Source: an uncultured Opitutaceae bacterium
GTDB taxonomy: Bacteria > Verrucomicrobiota > Verrucomicrobiia > Opitutales > Opitutaceae
Assembly (NCBI GenBank): GCA_951813085.1
Contig: OX638348.1
Location: 248,001-312,000 of the forward strand
Direction of reading: 5' to 3'
Length of the DNA: 64,000 bases
Below are positions 55,489-64,000 of the stretch, one piece after another (the stretch's first letter is position 1; each line of letters starts with the position of its first letter). Below the pieces are notes generated by a model. That model saw only the letters and a program-made list of their open reading frames with translations. It was not told where the DNA came from and made no database searches. The position numbers and the translations under genes are program-made.

Positions 55489-58251
55489 TCATCTGGCGAT
55501 ATCCGGTCGTTTAGGTTCGTCATCGAAGAATCGGGCGTTGGCTCCGATCCGATCGATATCACCAATGTCATCGCGGGCCCGTTCTGCTAGATGTAAGAGC
55601 CTATCAACTACATCTGGATATTGAGAGGCTACGTCGGCGCTTTCGGCGATGTCTGTTTCCAGATTGAAAAGTAGAGGGCTCGTGATATCGAAGACGTCTT
55701 TGGGCTTACTGTACCGCTCCCAAAAGGTATCCTTTGCTCTTGGGACATGGAGTTTCCAGGGTCCGGACCGGACGGCCTGAAGTTGAGTGCGTTGGTAGTA
55801 GTAATAGGCATCCGTAGGACTTTTTGCCCCTTCTACGCCATGAATAAGGTCGCGGATATCATGCCCGTCGATGACTCGATCAGTGGGAACGTCGCCGCCC
55901 GCTAGTTTCGCGATCGTAGGGAGCATATCCATAGTCGAGGCTACTTCCGAACAAACGGTACCTGCAGGAATTTTGCCGGGTGCCCACATGAGGCAAGGTA
56001 CGCGTAAACCGCCTTCCCATGTGGAGGTTTTGGCGCCTCTCAAGGGGAGGGCAGAACCGCCATGGGCTTCGGCATCCGGACCAATCCGTCTAATATGACC
56101 TTCGCTATGACCGAGATACCAAGGACCATTGTCGCTCATATAGAAAATGTAGGTGGATTCATCCAATTCCTCGTTTTTCAGCGTTTCAAAAATACGTCCA
56201 ACATTCCAATCGATCTCTTCAATTACATCCCCATAGATTCCTCCTTTGGATTTGCCCTCGAATGGCTTTGATCTTTCCAAGCGAATGTGCGGCATCGTAT
56301 GCGGCATGTAGATAAAGAAGGGGGTGTCCTTGCTTCGTTTAATAAATTCGATAGCTTCATCGGTATAGCGGCGAGTGAGCTGACTCATGTCAGTCTCCAT
56401 CTCGATGATGGTTTCGTTGCGAACTAGATGAGCGCGCGAATCATTGCTGCTGGGTGTGCCGAAGAAGTAGTCAAATCCCTGGTGTGTGGGCATTAGTTCG
56501 GGGGAATAGCGTTTGGGGTCCTGGGAATGTCCCGCGAGGTCCCATTTCCCGAATGCGGCCGTGGCGTAGCCCAAAGGTTTCAGCACCTCGGCAATGGTAA
56601 CTTCTTTCGAATGGAGGTAGGGATGAACATCGACCCGATTTCCCTTTGTGGCTACGCGAAGCGGATAGCTCCCGGTCATCAGGGCGGCGCGGGAAGGACC
56701 GCAGACCGTTTGGGCATAGTAATGTGTGAAACGCATGCCTTCATGGGCCATGCGATCGAGGTTTGGAGTATTTATATTGGGAGAACCGAATACACCGATG
56801 TCTTGATAGCCTTGGTCGTCTGCTAAGATAAGAATGAAGTTAGGAGGGGATGTGGATGCGCGGGATTCCGGGGCTAACGTTCTCGAGTCTCCAATCTCGC
56901 GTTGATCGACGCCGCGGGAATGGGCGCTTCCTAGCGACTGGCGTGTCTCTACAGCTTCCTGTAACAGCGTGGCAACTACTGCCGGGTTGGCATCGGCAGT
57001 GTTTTGTTTTTCCCCGACATCGGTAGTGAGATTCACAAGGAAGGGCTCATCCAATTCCAAAAAGGTTTCTCGGCCAGCCTTTTGCCACCAGGGAATCTCC
57101 TCAGCCGGTCTAGGTAGATGAAGCTTCCACTGGTCCTTGCGTATAGCTTGGAGATTGTTGTCGTTGTAGAAATACTCGAATTCTCGTGGTGGCGTCTGCG
57201 AACGCCCTTGCAGGATAGACCAGATATCTCGGCCGTCGAGGTCACGGTTTTCTGGGAGTCGCGATCCGGTGATCGCCGCGAGCGTGGGAAAGATGTCCAT
57301 GGAGCTGATGGGGGTTTCGCAGACATTTCCTGCAGGTAGATTCTTGGGCCAGTAGAAGAGGGCAGGGACTCGATGACCCCCTTCGAACGTATTGTATTTA
57401 CTTCCGTGCAGTGGGCCAGAGGACTGGTACTCAGTGGCGTATCTTGGGAGTGGCCCGTTGTCGCTCGTAAAGATAACCAGCGTGTTCTCCTCGATTTCTA
57501 ATCGATTGAGCGTATCCAAAATCGTACCTACACTAGAGTCGAGCTCAACGATGATGTCTCCGTAGTCGCCCGCTCGAGAAGAACCGGCGAAGGAGGGATT
57601 GGGCTTTAGGGGAACGTGCGGGTAGTTGTGGGCGAGATAGAGGAAAAACGGCCGATGGTGATTATTCGATATGAATGTGACGGCGCTTTTCGTGTAGTCC
57701 GCTGTCAGTTGCGACAAGTCCGTGACTTCTTCGGTTACGCTGCGTCCTTCGAATGAACGCTTGTCATGGTTGAAGTTCGAGGGCATCCCGGAGTAGCTGT
57801 CGAATCCTTGGTTCAACGGATGGAATACGTCGTCGAATCCCAGATGCCATTTGCCGATCATCCCTGTCGCGTACCCTTGCTGCTTCAGCATCTCGGCGAT
57901 CGTAACTTCGCTGGGGTGCAAGCCTAGGTGGCGATGTTCGGGGCGCTTGGGACTGATGCCATTCGGAATGCCCGCTCGTTGCGGGTATGATCCCGTTAGT
58001 AGAGCCGCTCGCGAAGGGGTGCAGATATTTGCTGCGGTTCTGTATTCGGTCGCTCGGACTCCTTGCGCTGCCATTTGATCGATGCGCGGGGTATCGATGA
58101 ACTTGGATCCATAGCAACTGAGATCTCCGTAGCCGAGATCGTCGGTGAGGATGAGAATTATATTGGGTTGCGCGGCCCACGCAGCCAGATTCATCAAGAA
58201 ACTGACGAACAATCCCGTGAAGATTCGACCGATCCAAAGGGCAGCTCTCAT
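55489..58251 (-). CDS. Tandem two-domain sulfatase fusion
   Basis: A 920-residue exported protein with two complete sulfatase domains. The signal peptide ends near AAWAAQ. Domain 1 (about 28-440) has the metal site NIILILTDDLGYGDLS and Cys77 in CTPSRAALLTG. A linker (440-470) follows. Domain 2 (about 470-910) has NFILILADDQGYQDIG and Cys517 in CGPSRAALMTG. Both carry SDNG and GKWH-type motifs. Each Cys should be converted to formylglycine. It starts four bases inside the end of the upstream sulfatase gene. Two activities on one sulfated polysaccharide is a reasonable inference. Confidence 0.88.
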   Translation of the reverse strand: MRAALWIGRIFTGLFVSFLMNLAAWAAQPNIILILTDDLGYGDLSCYGSKFIDTPRIDQMAAQGVRATEYRTAANICTPSRAALLTGSYPQRAGIPNGISPKRPEHRHLGLHPSEVTIAEMLKQQGYATGMIGKWHLGFDDVFHPLNQGFDSYSGMPSNFNHDKRSFEGRSVTEEVTDLSQLTADYTKSAVTFISNNHHRPFFLYLAHNYPHVPLKPNPSFAGSSRAGDYGDIIVELDSSVGTILDTLNRLEIEENTLVIFTSDNGPLPRYATEYQSSGPLHGSKYNTFEGGHRVPALFYWPKNLPAGNVCETPISSMDIFPTLAAITGSRLPENRDLDGRDIWSILQGRSQTPPREFEYFYNDNNLQAIRKDQWKLHLPRPAEEIPWWQKAGRETFLELDEPFLVNLTTDVGEKQNTADANPAVVATLLQEAVETRQSLGSAHSRGVDQREIGDSRTLAPESRASTSPPNFILILADDQGYQDIGVFGSPNINTPNLDRMAHEGMRFTHYYAQTVCGPSRAALMTGSYPLRVATKGNRVDVHPYLHSKEVTIAEVLKPLGYATAAFGKWDLAGHSQDPKRYSPELMPTHQGFDYFFGTPSSNDSRAHLVRNETIIEMETDMSQLTRRYTDEAIEFIKRSKDTPFFIYMPHTMPHIRLERSKPFEGKSKGGIYGDVIEEIDWNVGRIFETLKNEELDESTYIFYMSDNGPWYLGHSEGHIRRIGPDAEAHGGSALPLRGAKTSTWEGGLRVPCLMWAPGKIPAGTVCSEVASTMDMLPTIAKLAGGDVPTDRVIDGHDIRDLIHGVEGAKSPTDAYYYYQRTQLQAVRSGPWKLHVPRAKDTFWERYSKPKDVFDITSPLLFNLETDIAESADVASQYPDVVDRLLHLAERARDDIGDIDRIGANARFFDDEPKRPDIAR

Positions 58252-59780
58252 GGTCGGGTTCCTTTCGATGATACAATCTTCGAGAGACGTTCGCTCATCG
58301 CTAGGGCGATTTCGGGGTTTTCTTGAATGACGTTTTTCGTCTGATGCAGATCTTCCCTTAGATTGTAGAGCTGCGCTTTGGGGGCATCCGGCTTGATTTT
58401 GCCATTTTCCATATCGCTATTGACTTGCCCGGCGAAATGAAGGGCCGGGTATCCGCCGAATGGATGCGTACCCACGTTGGGATTGCTAAATCCCCCTCCT
58501 CCTTGTGCGGGGATGTACATCCAGTCGCCTTCGCGGAGGGAAAGATGCGTCCTGCGCTGGGCGGCGAAAGCGAGGTGATCTCGTATCGGTTTTTCGGGAT
58601 CGCCTGTGAGGGCGGGGAGGATGTTGAAACTGTCGGACCCTTCCTCTTCTTGCAGGTCTTGTTCGGTTAGAGCGGCCAGCGTAGCGATCAAGTCTACATT
58701 GGAAATTAGCTGATCAGATACGGTTCCGGCGGGGATTTTACCAGGCCAACGAGCGATGAACGGGACTCGGTGCCCACCTTCCCAGGCATCGAACTTGAAC
58801 CCGAGCAACTCTCCATTTTGCTTATGCCCCAGCCTCCAAGCGTCTTGACCGCCGAGGTTGATCATGCCGCCATTGTCGCTGGTGAATAGAATAAGCGTAT
58901 TGTCGGCGATACCCTCTTCGTCGAGCGTTCGGGTGACTTCGCCTACGATCCAGTCGAGCTCATGAATGAAGTCGCCGTAACGTCCGGCTTCGCTGGTCCC
59001 TTGGAATCGAGGATGGGGCGTGAATGGGTGGTGAATATTGGTAGTGGCGAAATAGAGAAATAACGGATCATTCTTGTTCTCCTTTATCCAGGTAACGGCC
59101 TTGTTCGCAAGAGTGGTGCCGACATAGGTGTCGTCATAAAGCGCGTGGGCTGCTTTGGCGCCGCCAATTTGATCGATTCCCATCTTTTCCTCGTGTATTG
59201 GAGTTTCTGCTACCGTATCGTATGCAAAGGGATCGTTGGGGTCGAGACCCACCACTCGGTGATTCTCCACGTAGACAAATGGAGGATGGCTGTTCACGAC
59301 GGGCATTCCGAAGTAGTAGTCAAAGCCAAGTTCAAGGGGTCCAGGCTTCAGCTCACCGTTCCAATCAGGAGCACCCGAGCCAAATCCCAAGTGCCATTTT
59401 CCAATGCATGCAGTCGCATAGCCGGAGCGTTTCATGACGTCGGCGACGGTTGTCTGTTGCGGGTCCACAATCAAACCGACCTTTAGGAAGACAGGAGACC
59501 AGTGATCTCCGCGAAAGGCGTACTCTCCGGTTAGCAAGCAATACCGGGAAGGCGTGCAAACGGCTGAGGCGGTATGGGCGTCGGTGAAGCGCCGTCCTTC
59601 GCGGGCGAGCTGGTCGATGTGTGGCGTGCGGACCTTGGTGGCGCCATAACAGCTCGTGTCTCCATATCCTAGATCATCCGCGAAGATGACGATGACGTTT
59701 GGCTGCGCGCTGAAAGCACTGGGAGACAGTATGAAAAGCAGGATTGCCCATAGTTGGAAAGCGCGAATGGACGATTTCAT
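58248..59780 (-). CDS. Exported sulfatase
   Basis: A 510-residue sulfatase. The signal peptide is cut near SAFSAQ. The metal site is NVIVIFADDLGYGDTSC and the formylglycine motif is CTPSRYCLLTGEYAFRG with Cys75. It shares long stretches (NSHPPFVYVENHRVVGL, HELDWIVGEV) with the sulfatases at 61264 and 62914, so the three are recent paralogues. It overlaps the tandem sulfatase by four bases. Confidence 0.9.
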   Translation of the reverse strand: MKSSIRAFQLWAILLFILSPSAFSAQPNVIVIFADDLGYGDTSCYGATKVRTPHIDQLAREGRRFTDAHTASAVCTPSRYCLLTGEYAFRGDHWSPVFLKVGLIVDPQQTTVADVMKRSGYATACIGKWHLGFGSGAPDWNGELKPGPLELGFDYYFGMPVVNSHPPFVYVENHRVVGLDPNDPFAYDTVAETPIHEEKMGIDQIGGAKAAHALYDDTYVGTTLANKAVTWIKENKNDPLFLYFATTNIHHPFTPHPRFQGTSEAGRYGDFIHELDWIVGEVTRTLDEEGIADNTLILFTSDNGGMINLGGQDAWRLGHKQNGELLGFKFDAWEGGHRVPFIARWPGKIPAGTVSDQLISNVDLIATLAALTEQDLQEEEGSDSFNILPALTGDPEKPIRDHLAFAAQRRTHLSLREGDWMYIPAQGGGGFSNPNVGTHPFGGYPALHFAGQVNSDMENGKIKPDAPKAQLYNLREDLHQTKNVIQENPEIALAMSERLSKIVSSKGTRP

Positions 59781-59834
59781 AGGCTTGTGCAGTTTGGGAA
59801 TGGAACAGGATTAGTATTGAAAAAGTAGATACGG

Positions 59835-61250
59835 CTAGCGACCACCGAGCGGACGGACGTTCGTTCCGGGCGTATTGGGGCCATCGCCCAACTCTTCTCG
59901 GGCTTGATCGGCGAGTCGCTCAAGGCGGCGGACCACATCGGGATGTTGTTCGACTACGTTGGTGGTTTCGCCAACGTCGGAATCCAAGTCAAATAGGCTG
60001 AGCGGTATCTTCCGATTCTCGCTGCCGTGGCCGGGTTGGCCTCCGCTCCCTTGGTTCCAGACCCGATAGTTTCCTGGGAACACAAGTTTCCATTTTCTTT
60101 GTCGAATGGCGCTCAATCGTTGCCCAGAAAAGTGGAGGAAGACGCGTTCGCCTTCTTCTCTCGAAGTCCCGTCAAAGAGGAATTGGATGTCTTCGCCATC
60201 TACGGGGCGGCCCTCGGGCAGCGCGGCGCCGACCAGGCGAGCGAATGTCGGGAGCAAATCGATGGTAGATGCGAAGTGGTCGTTTACTGTGCCGTTCGTG
60301 ATGGTACCTGGCCAGGTCATTATGCCGGGTACGCGGTACCCGCCCTCGAAGGAGGTACCTTTTCCTTCGCGCAGTGGGCCGACGCTCCCGGCGTGGTCGC
60401 CGTAGCGGAGCCAAGGTCCGTTGTCCGAGGTAAATACGACCAATGTGTTGTCCCGAATGCCGATTTCATCCAGGGCGTCCAGAATCTCGCCCACGCTCCA
60501 GTCGATTTCGGCAACAACGTCGCCATATTCCCCGCGATCTGTCACGCCTGTGAAGGGCTCCGATGTATATAGCGGCACATGCGGCATTGGGTGGGGAAGG
60601 TATATAAAAAAGGGATTGCCGCTATTTTCCTTGATGAACTGTACAGTGCGGTGCGTAAGCTTCTGCGTATGCAGTTTCTGGTCGTCTGGAGTGAGCTGCT
60701 TCTTTGTGACAGTCGTTCCTTCATAGAGCGGTAGGATCGGAAAGTTGTAGCGCGTACCGTTTTCAGGATGCAGTTCCCACATGTCGTGGGAGTAGGGAAC
60801 ACCGTAGAACTCGTCGAATCCCTGATTCGTCGGAAGGAACTCCGGCAGATGCCCGAGGTGCCATTTGCCGAAGCAGGCCGTTGCGTAGCCTGCTTGCTTG
60901 AGGACATCGGCGATCGTCCATTCGTCAGGATGGAGCCCGGTTTCCGAAGTGGGGCCAAAGTTTCCGTTTACGCTGATTCGCTTCGGATAGCAGCCAGTCA
61001 AGAGGGCGGCGCGGGACGGGCTGCAGACGGCGTATCGCGCATGGAAGTCGGTGAAGACCATGCCCTCGCGAGTCATCCGATCCAGATTAGGGGTTTGATA
61101 CCCCTCGGCTCCGAATGGACCAATATCGGCGTAACCCATATCGTCGCAGAAAATGACGATGAAGTTTGGCTTCGAATGGGATGTGGCGCTAAGCGTCGCG
61201 AAGCATAGAGCGAACGCCGCGACCAAAGCGAGTACAGGGCTTGTCTTCAT
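59835..61250 (-). CDS. Exported sulfatase, distinct subfamily
   Basis: A 471-residue sulfatase with a signal peptide (LALVAAFALCFATLSATS). Metal site NFIVIFCDDMGYADIG; formylglycine motif CSPSRAALLTGCYPKR with Cys76. It is more like domain 1 and 2 of the tandem enzyme than like its two immediate flanking paralogues, so it belongs to another subfamily inserted between them. GKWHLGHLPEFLPTNQGFD is the usual lysine-histidine region. Confidence 0.9.
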   Translation of the reverse strand: MKTSPVLALVAAFALCFATLSATSHSKPNFIVIFCDDMGYADIGPFGAEGYQTPNLDRMTREGMVFTDFHARYAVCSPSRAALLTGCYPKRISVNGNFGPTSETGLHPDEWTIADVLKQAGYATACFGKWHLGHLPEFLPTNQGFDEFYGVPYSHDMWELHPENGTRYNFPILPLYEGTTVTKKQLTPDDQKLHTQKLTHRTVQFIKENSGNPFFIYLPHPMPHVPLYTSEPFTGVTDRGEYGDVVAEIDWSVGEILDALDEIGIRDNTLVVFTSDNGPWLRYGDHAGSVGPLREGKGTSFEGGYRVPGIMTWPGTITNGTVNDHFASTIDLLPTFARLVGAALPEGRPVDGEDIQFLFDGTSREEGERVFLHFSGQRLSAIRQRKWKLVFPGNYRVWNQGSGGQPGHGSENRKIPLSLFDLDSDVGETTNVVEQHPDVVRRLERLADQAREELGDGPNTPGTNVRPLGGR

Positions 61251-61263
61251 GGGATGACGTGGG

Positions 61264-62823
61264 CTAGTTGCGAGGCGGGGCTGACCGACGAGCCGCGATC
61301 TTCTGGTCGAGGAGCGCTTTCATTTCGGCTACGATTTCAGGATGGGCGTTGTAGAGATTGCGGGTCTGGGAGAGGTCTGCGTGTAGGTCGTAGAGCTGGG
61401 CAGGCGGAGCGTTGGGTTTCAGCCGTCCGTTCTCGATGTCGCTGTTGACATGTTTTGTAAGCAAAAGGGCGCCGGGACCGCCGCGTTCGAAATCGGTCTC
61501 GAGGCGGCCGCGAAAGCCTCCGCTTCCTTGGCCATCGATGTAGACCCAGTTGTCCTTGCGCAGGGTCATGTTCTGCTTTCTTAGCGGGCTGAGCACGAGA
61601 TGGTCGCGGATCTGAGTCTCTGGAGATCCGGTAAGGGCGGGAAGGACATTGAAGCTGTCCGGCCCTTCGGAATCTTTCAGCGGCCGATCGACCAGCGCGG
61701 CCATGGTAGCGAGGAAGTCTACATTGCTGACCAGTTGATCAGAAAGCGTTCCGGCAGGAATCTTGCCGGGCCAGCGGGCGATCAGCGGCACTCGGTGACC
61801 GCCTTCCCAGGCCCCGAATTTGAAGCCGAGCAAATCATGGTTCAAGCGGTGGCCCGCTTTCCAGGCATCTTGCCCGCCTACGTTGAACATACCGCCATTG
61901 TCGCTGGTGAATAGGACGAGAGTATCATCCGCTAAGCCCTCGTTTTCCAACGTATCTAAAATTTCACCTACCATCCAATCAAGCTCATGAATATAGTCGC
62001 CATAGCGTCCACTTTCGCTGGTACCTACGAAACGTTGAGCTGGGGTGAAGGGATGGTGAATATTGGTGGTGGCGAGGTAGAGGAAGAAAGGATTTTCCTT
62101 GTTGTCTTGTATCCATTTTATGGACTTCTCTGTCAGAATGGTTCCGACCTCGCGATCCCGATAGAGCGCGTGGGCCGCCTCAGCGCCTCCGATATCGTGC
62201 AATTTCCGCTTTTCAGGAAACACCTGGGTATTGGCTTGCTTCCCGTAGACGAACGGATCTTCGGGGACGAGGCCGACCACACGGTGATTTTCCACATAGA
62301 CGAAGGGTGGGTGGCTGTTAACGACCGACACACCGAAGTAGTAGTCGAATCCGAGCTCGAGGGGACCGGGTTTTAGGTCCCCATTCCAATCCGGGGTCTC
62401 TTCGCCGAATCCCAAGTGCCATTTTCCGATGCATGCGGTGGCGTAGCTAGAATCCTTAAACACGTCCGCGATGGTTGTCTGCTCAGGGTTGATGATCAGG
62501 CCCACTTTTAGGAACACCGGCGACCAATGGTCGCCGCGGAACGCGTACTCGCCGGTTATCAGGCAATAGCGAGAGGGCGTGCAGACGGCCGATGCGGAAT
62601 GGGCATCGGTAAAGCGGCGGCCTTCAGCGGCGAGCTGATCGATGCGAGGCGTCTGGACTTTGGTAGCTCCATAGCAGCCCACGTCGCCATAGCCGAGATC
62701 GTCCGCATTGATGATAATTACGTTGGGAGAGGCGTTTAGCCAATTTGTAGTTATTATTAAAATACATAAAATGGCGAAATAGTCTCGTAAAAGAAAACGG
62801 GCTCTTGATTGGGGCAGGTTCAT
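61264..62823 (-). CDS. Exported sulfatase
   Basis: A 519-residue sulfatase from the ATG at 62823. The frame starts at 62910, but the extra 29 residues are not a signal and precede a good one (YFAILCILIITTNWLNA). Metal site NVIIINADDLGYGDVGC; Cys81 in CTPSRYCLITGEYAFRG. It is a close paralogue of the 58248 and 62914 genes. The gene order is sulfatase A, unrelated B, A-like, A-like. Confidence 0.9.
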   Translation of the reverse strand: MNLPQSRARFLLRDYFAILCILIITTNWLNASPNVIIINADDLGYGDVGCYGATKVQTPRIDQLAAEGRRFTDAHSASAVCTPSRYCLITGEYAFRGDHWSPVFLKVGLIINPEQTTIADVFKDSSYATACIGKWHLGFGEETPDWNGDLKPGPLELGFDYYFGVSVVNSHPPFVYVENHRVVGLVPEDPFVYGKQANTQVFPEKRKLHDIGGAEAAHALYRDREVGTILTEKSIKWIQDNKENPFFLYLATTNIHHPFTPAQRFVGTSESGRYGDYIHELDWMVGEILDTLENEGLADDTLVLFTSDNGGMFNVGGQDAWKAGHRLNHDLLGFKFGAWEGGHRVPLIARWPGKIPAGTLSDQLVSNVDFLATMAALVDRPLKDSEGPDSFNVLPALTGSPETQIRDHLVLSPLRKQNMTLRKDNWVYIDGQGSGGFRGRLETDFERGGPGALLLTKHVNSDIENGRLKPNAPPAQLYDLHADLSQTRNLYNAHPEIVAEMKALLDQKIAARRSAPPRN

Positions 62824-62913
62824 TTGGAATAGAGGATTGAGTCTACGACCGAAAGGGCTAAACGAAAACTTAGGGAAAGTTAACCACCCACTTCTCAGTA
62901 TGCAATTCAATAC

Positions 62914-64000
62914 CTATTGCCTAAGATTGATCCATCCGATCCGACTTGATTCTGGGATTTTCGCTCGATAGCTATCCAGAGTCGTTTCCAAGCGCTCTAC
63001 GACTTCCGGATAATGCTTGTAGATGTTGTTGGTTTGGAAGGGATCCGCGCTTAGGTTGTAGAGTTGAGCAGGTGGGGCGTCGGGACGAATCGAACCATTT
63101 ACGAAGTCGCTGTGAGCTCTGCCTACGATATGCAATGCCGCTTCCCCCGCCAGCAGGTGGTCGCCGGACTTTTTCCCTTGGAACCCACCGGAATCCTGCT
63201 TGGGGATATAGACCCAGTCCCCCTGCCGTATCGAAAGATGCATAGGACTATTGGGCGTGATGACCAAGGTGTCGCGCAATGGGTGTTCTGGGCGCCCAAC
63301 GAGCGTTTCGAGCTGGTTGATGCTATCGATTTCGCTGCCTTCCTCGATAGGGCGCCTGACGATCGCTGCGAAGGTAGCGAGCAGATCGATTTGGCTGAGG
63401 AGCTGATCCGAAACCGAGTTAGCAGGAATCTTCCCGGGCCACCGAGCGATAAAGGGAACGCGGTGTCCGCCTTCCCAAGCGCCAAACTTAAAACCGAGCA
63501 AAGGTCCGTTGAGTCGGTGTCCCATTTCCCATGCTTTCTGACCGGTGACGTGGAGCATGCCGCCGTTGTCGCTGGTGAAAATCACGAGGGTGTTGTCGGC
63601 GACGCCGATATCGTCCAAGGCAGCGATCACTTCTCCTACCATCCAATCGAGCTCGTGAATGAAATCTCCGTAGAGCCCGCATTCGCTTGTGCCGACGAAT
63701 TGTGGGGCGGGCGTGAAAGGATGGTGGATATTCGTGGTCGCCATATACAGGAAGAAGGGACGATTTGCGTCCTGCTCGCCAATCCACTCAACTGCCTTGC
63801 TAGCGAACGTTGTCCCAATTTGCGCGTCATCGTAAAGCCTGTGGGCGGCTTCCGCGCCTCCGATGGACGTGTACCCTCCTTTTTCAGGATGTTTCTGGGT
63901 GACGGATTCAACTCGGTACTCGAACGGGTCTTTCGTGTCGAGACCGATGACCTGGTGGTTTTCGACGTAAACGAACGGTGGACCGCTATTCACGGTCGGG
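62914..64000 (-). CDS. Sulfatase, partial (N-terminal part beyond right edge)
   Basis: The frame runs from the right edge into the window and ends at 62914; about 362 codons are seen. The GTG at 63993 is internal, in the PPFVYVENHQV region. The active-site Cys part is outside the window. Visible motifs include HPFTPAPQFVGTSECGLYGD, FTSDNGGML and GHRVPFIARWPGKIP. It is a paralogue of the 58248 and 61264 sulfatases. Confidence 0.88.
   Translation of the reverse strand, partial: PTVNSGPPFVYVENHQVIGLDTKDPFEYRVESVTQKHPEKGGYTSIGGAEAAHRLYDDAQIGTTFASKAVEWIGEQDANRPFFLYMATTNIHHPFTPAPQFVGTSECGLYGDFIHELDWMVGEVIAALDDIGVADNTLVIFTSDNGGMLHVTGQKAWEMGHRLNGPLLGFKFGAWEGGHRVPFIARWPGKIPANSVSDQLLSQIDLLATFAAIVRRPIEEGSEIDSINQLETLVGRPEHPLRDTLVITPNSPMHLSIRQGDWVYIPKQDSGGFQGKKSGDHLLAGEAALHIVGRAHSDFVNGSIRPDAPPAQLYNLSADPFQTNNIYKHYPEVVERLETTLDSYRAKIPESSRIGWINLRQ

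Noticed and set aside
1-64000. CRISPR array
   Set aside because: No regularly spaced repeat and no cas gene was seen.

Overview
The window looks like chromosomal DNA from a Verrucomicrobiota bacterium, most plausibly of the Opitutae type. The evidence is a DUF1552/DUF1592 protein pair (typical of Verrucomicrobia and Planctomycetes), a dense sulfatase array, a VPDSG-CTERM-like sorting tail, and a large complex I operon beside a split pntAA/pntAB/pntB set. Placement below phylum is inference.

Region 1 (1-15577) is an accessory island on the 3' side of a tRNA-Ser(GGA) gene. It has a five-gene minus-strand defence operon, read from high to low coordinates: a DUF499 P-loop ATPase, a DUF3780 protein, a DUF1156 adenine-type DNA methylase, a PLD-domain SNF2-like helicase, and an AAA_13 (RloC/PrrC-like) ATPase that runs off the left edge. 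A GC-rich, degraded IS3-family element lies 16 bases upstream of the first defence gene and has probably replaced its promoter. Beyond it are a frameshifted phage terminase small subunit and two unrecognised genes. No integrase was seen.

Region 2 (15578-29480) is the tRNA and the complex I operon nuoBCDEFGHIJKLMN. nuoA is missing from its usual first position, and a nested inverted repeat lies in the short leader.

Region 3 (29481-42915) is mixed housekeeping: small exported or coiled-coil proteins, a ComEC-like channel without its nuclease-like domain, ThiD, RarA, a YhcH-family protein, an FkbM-like methyltransferase, a frameshifted sorting-signal protein with a good terminator, a two-ACT-domain protein, the proton-translocating transhydrogenase, and a BlaI/M56 regulatory pair with a visible operator-like dyad.

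Region 4 (42916-49240) has two divergent gene sets that look metal related. On the minus strand are a small zinc-ribbon protein, a thioredoxin-like protein, an imelysin and a di-heme oxidoreductase. On the plus strand are an ABC ATPase, a permease, a His-rich lipoprotein and a DUF3299 protein, linked by ATGA overlaps or short gaps.

Region 5 (49241-64000) has the DUF1552/DUF1592 pair, a cyclophilin-type isomerase and six sulfatase genes encoding seven sulfatase domains. One gene is a tandem fusion with two complete active-site motifs. This suggests a polysaccharide-sulfate scavenging lifestyle. The last sulfatase is cut by the right edge.
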